6,657 nucleotides of DNA from contig JAIROH010000279.1 in the NCBI GenBank assembly GCA_031257595.1, positions 1 through 6,657 of the forward strand, given 5' to 3'. The DNA is from Treponema sp. (GTDB lineage Bacteria; Spirochaetota; Spirochaetia; Treponematales; Breznakiellaceae). How positions within the stretch are numbered: position 1 is the stretch's first letter; each line of letters opens with the position of its first letter. The notes beneath the pieces are model-generated. The model made no database searches. It was not told the DNA's origin and saw only the letters and a program-made list of their open reading frames with translations. Shown in pieces: positions 6,138-6,657 of the stretch. A program made the position numbers and the translations under genes.

Positions 6138-6614
6138 TTAAAGACCGCCGTCTGAGTTTTTTGCCGAATCGTCTTTCAGCTTATTTCTGAACGTTTCCAG
6201 TTTTTTTTTAATATCCGGATATTTTATGCCGAGCATTTCCGCCGCAAGGTACGCGGCGTTGGCCGCGTTGTCGATCCCGACGGCCGCGACGGGAACGGGC
6301 CGGGGCATCTGCGCCATCGAAAGCAGGGCGTCCGCGCCGCGCAAAGCCCCCGACGCGACGGGAACCCCGATAACCGGGATGACGGTCCGGCTTGCGATAA
6401 CCCCCGGCAGATGGGCGGCAAGGCCCGCCCCGGCGATGATAACCTCAACCCCTTCGGCCTCAAGCCGATCGACGGTTTCGGAAAGCAGTTCCGGCGCCCT
6501 GTGGGCCGACAGAACATGCGACGAATATTCAATGCCGAAGTCCCGAAGCACCCCGGCGGCTTTTTCCATGATCGCTTTGTCGGATGTGGAGCCAAAAATG
6601 ATCGCCGCTTTCAC
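6138..6614 (-). CDS. purE: PurE, N5-carboxyaminoimidazole ribonucleotide mutase (class I type)
   Basis: PurE catalyses the AIR carboxylation step of IMP synthesis. The class I enzyme moves the carboxylate of N5-CAIR to C4, giving CAIR. The 158-residue product has the usual family length. It shows the N-terminal nucleotide-binding GSTSD motif (8-12), the SAHRAP motif with the catalytic-type histidine (H38), GAGLAAHLPG (62-71) and GVPVASGALRGADALLSMAQMP (83-104). SAHR-x-P plus AGAG-x-AAHLPG is the class I signature. Class II enzymes have SAHK and a different second loop. Small departures are L65 where class I usually has Gly, and P106 where Gly is common. The start is GTG: an in-frame TAG lies 12 nt upstream (6624-6626) and the first beta strand begins at once. 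The Shine-Dalgarno is weak (GGA). No purK is visible nearby. First gene of the operon as seen here; purC follows after 11 nt. Confidence 0.95.
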   Translation of the reverse strand: MKAAIIFGSTSDKAIMEKAAGVLRDFGIEYSSHVLSAHRAPELLSETVDRLEAEGVEVIIAGAGLAAHLPGVIASRTVIPVIGVPVASGALRGADALLSMAQMPRPVPVAAVGIDNAANAAYLAAEMLGIKYPDIKKKLETFRNKLKDDSAKNSDGGL

Positions 6615-6657
6615 GATCCAAGGCTATCATGCAATGGAAGGAAATTCAAGGTCGCGC
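6615..6657 (-). other. Short region upstream of purE
   Basis: Only 43 bases lie ahead of purE. TTGAAT (6649-6644) could be a -35 box, with TAGCCT (6626-6621) at 17-bp spacing as a poor -10. That would put the transcript start almost on the GTG. I do not regard this as a supported promoter. No purine riboswitch or operator can be judged in so little sequence. Confidence 0.2.

Noticed and set aside
6621..6649. purE promoter TTGAAT-17-TAGCCT
   Set aside because: The -10 matches only three of six consensus positions and the start would fall on the GTG; the true promoter may lie outside the window.
1..6657. CRISPR array, tRNA or rRNA gene
   Set aside because: No regularly spaced direct repeats, cloverleaf-like sequence or rRNA-like stretch was seen on either strand.

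Overview
The window is a tightly packed purine-biosynthesis operon. All of it is read on the minus strand, so transcription runs from right to left. The gene order is purE (6138-6614), purC (5383-6126), purF (3917-5380), purM (2769-3920), purN (2161-2772) and purH (395-2158). Junctions are an 11-nt gap, a 2-nt gap, a GTGA overlap, an ATGA overlap, and a stop codon 2 nt ahead of the next ATG. This implies one polycistronic mRNA with translational coupling. At least three genes (purE, purF, purM) appear to start with GTG.

The six enzymes cover PRPP to phosphoribosylamine (PurF), GAR to FGAR (PurN), FGAM to AIR (PurM), N5-CAIR to CAIR (PurE), CAIR to SAICAR (PurC) and AICAR to IMP (PurH). PurD, PurL/Q/S, PurK, PurB and PurA are not present here and must be encoded elsewhere or just outside the window if the pathway is complete. 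The order resembles a slimmed-down version of the Bacillus-type purEKBCSQLFMNHD cluster.

The organism is a bacterium with moderately high GC coding DNA. The PurN active-site loop (GGEGMYGEKVH) and the PurH KHNTPCG motif remind me of spirochaete (Treponema-like) or Bacteroidota proteins. A treponeme is my best guess, held at low confidence. If it is a treponeme, its PurE is of class I (N5-CAIR mutase) sequence type, unlike the class II enzyme described from T. denticola.

Three things do not fit an ordinary pur operon. (1) purH carries an in-frame, about 76% GC, hairpin-rich insertion of about 96 nt, immediately before the catalytic Lys-His of the formyltransferase domain. It looks like a small palindromic repeat that has become part of an essential enzyme. 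(2) Just past the purH stop lies a roughly 308-bp imperfect palindrome (76-383) with matching ends and a possible TAA target duplication, suggesting a MITE-like element or a long structured RNA. (3) purM has an insertion containing three 15-bp tandem repeats. The left edge (1-75) is AT-rich, has no gene I can support, and contains a separate 40-bp dyad.
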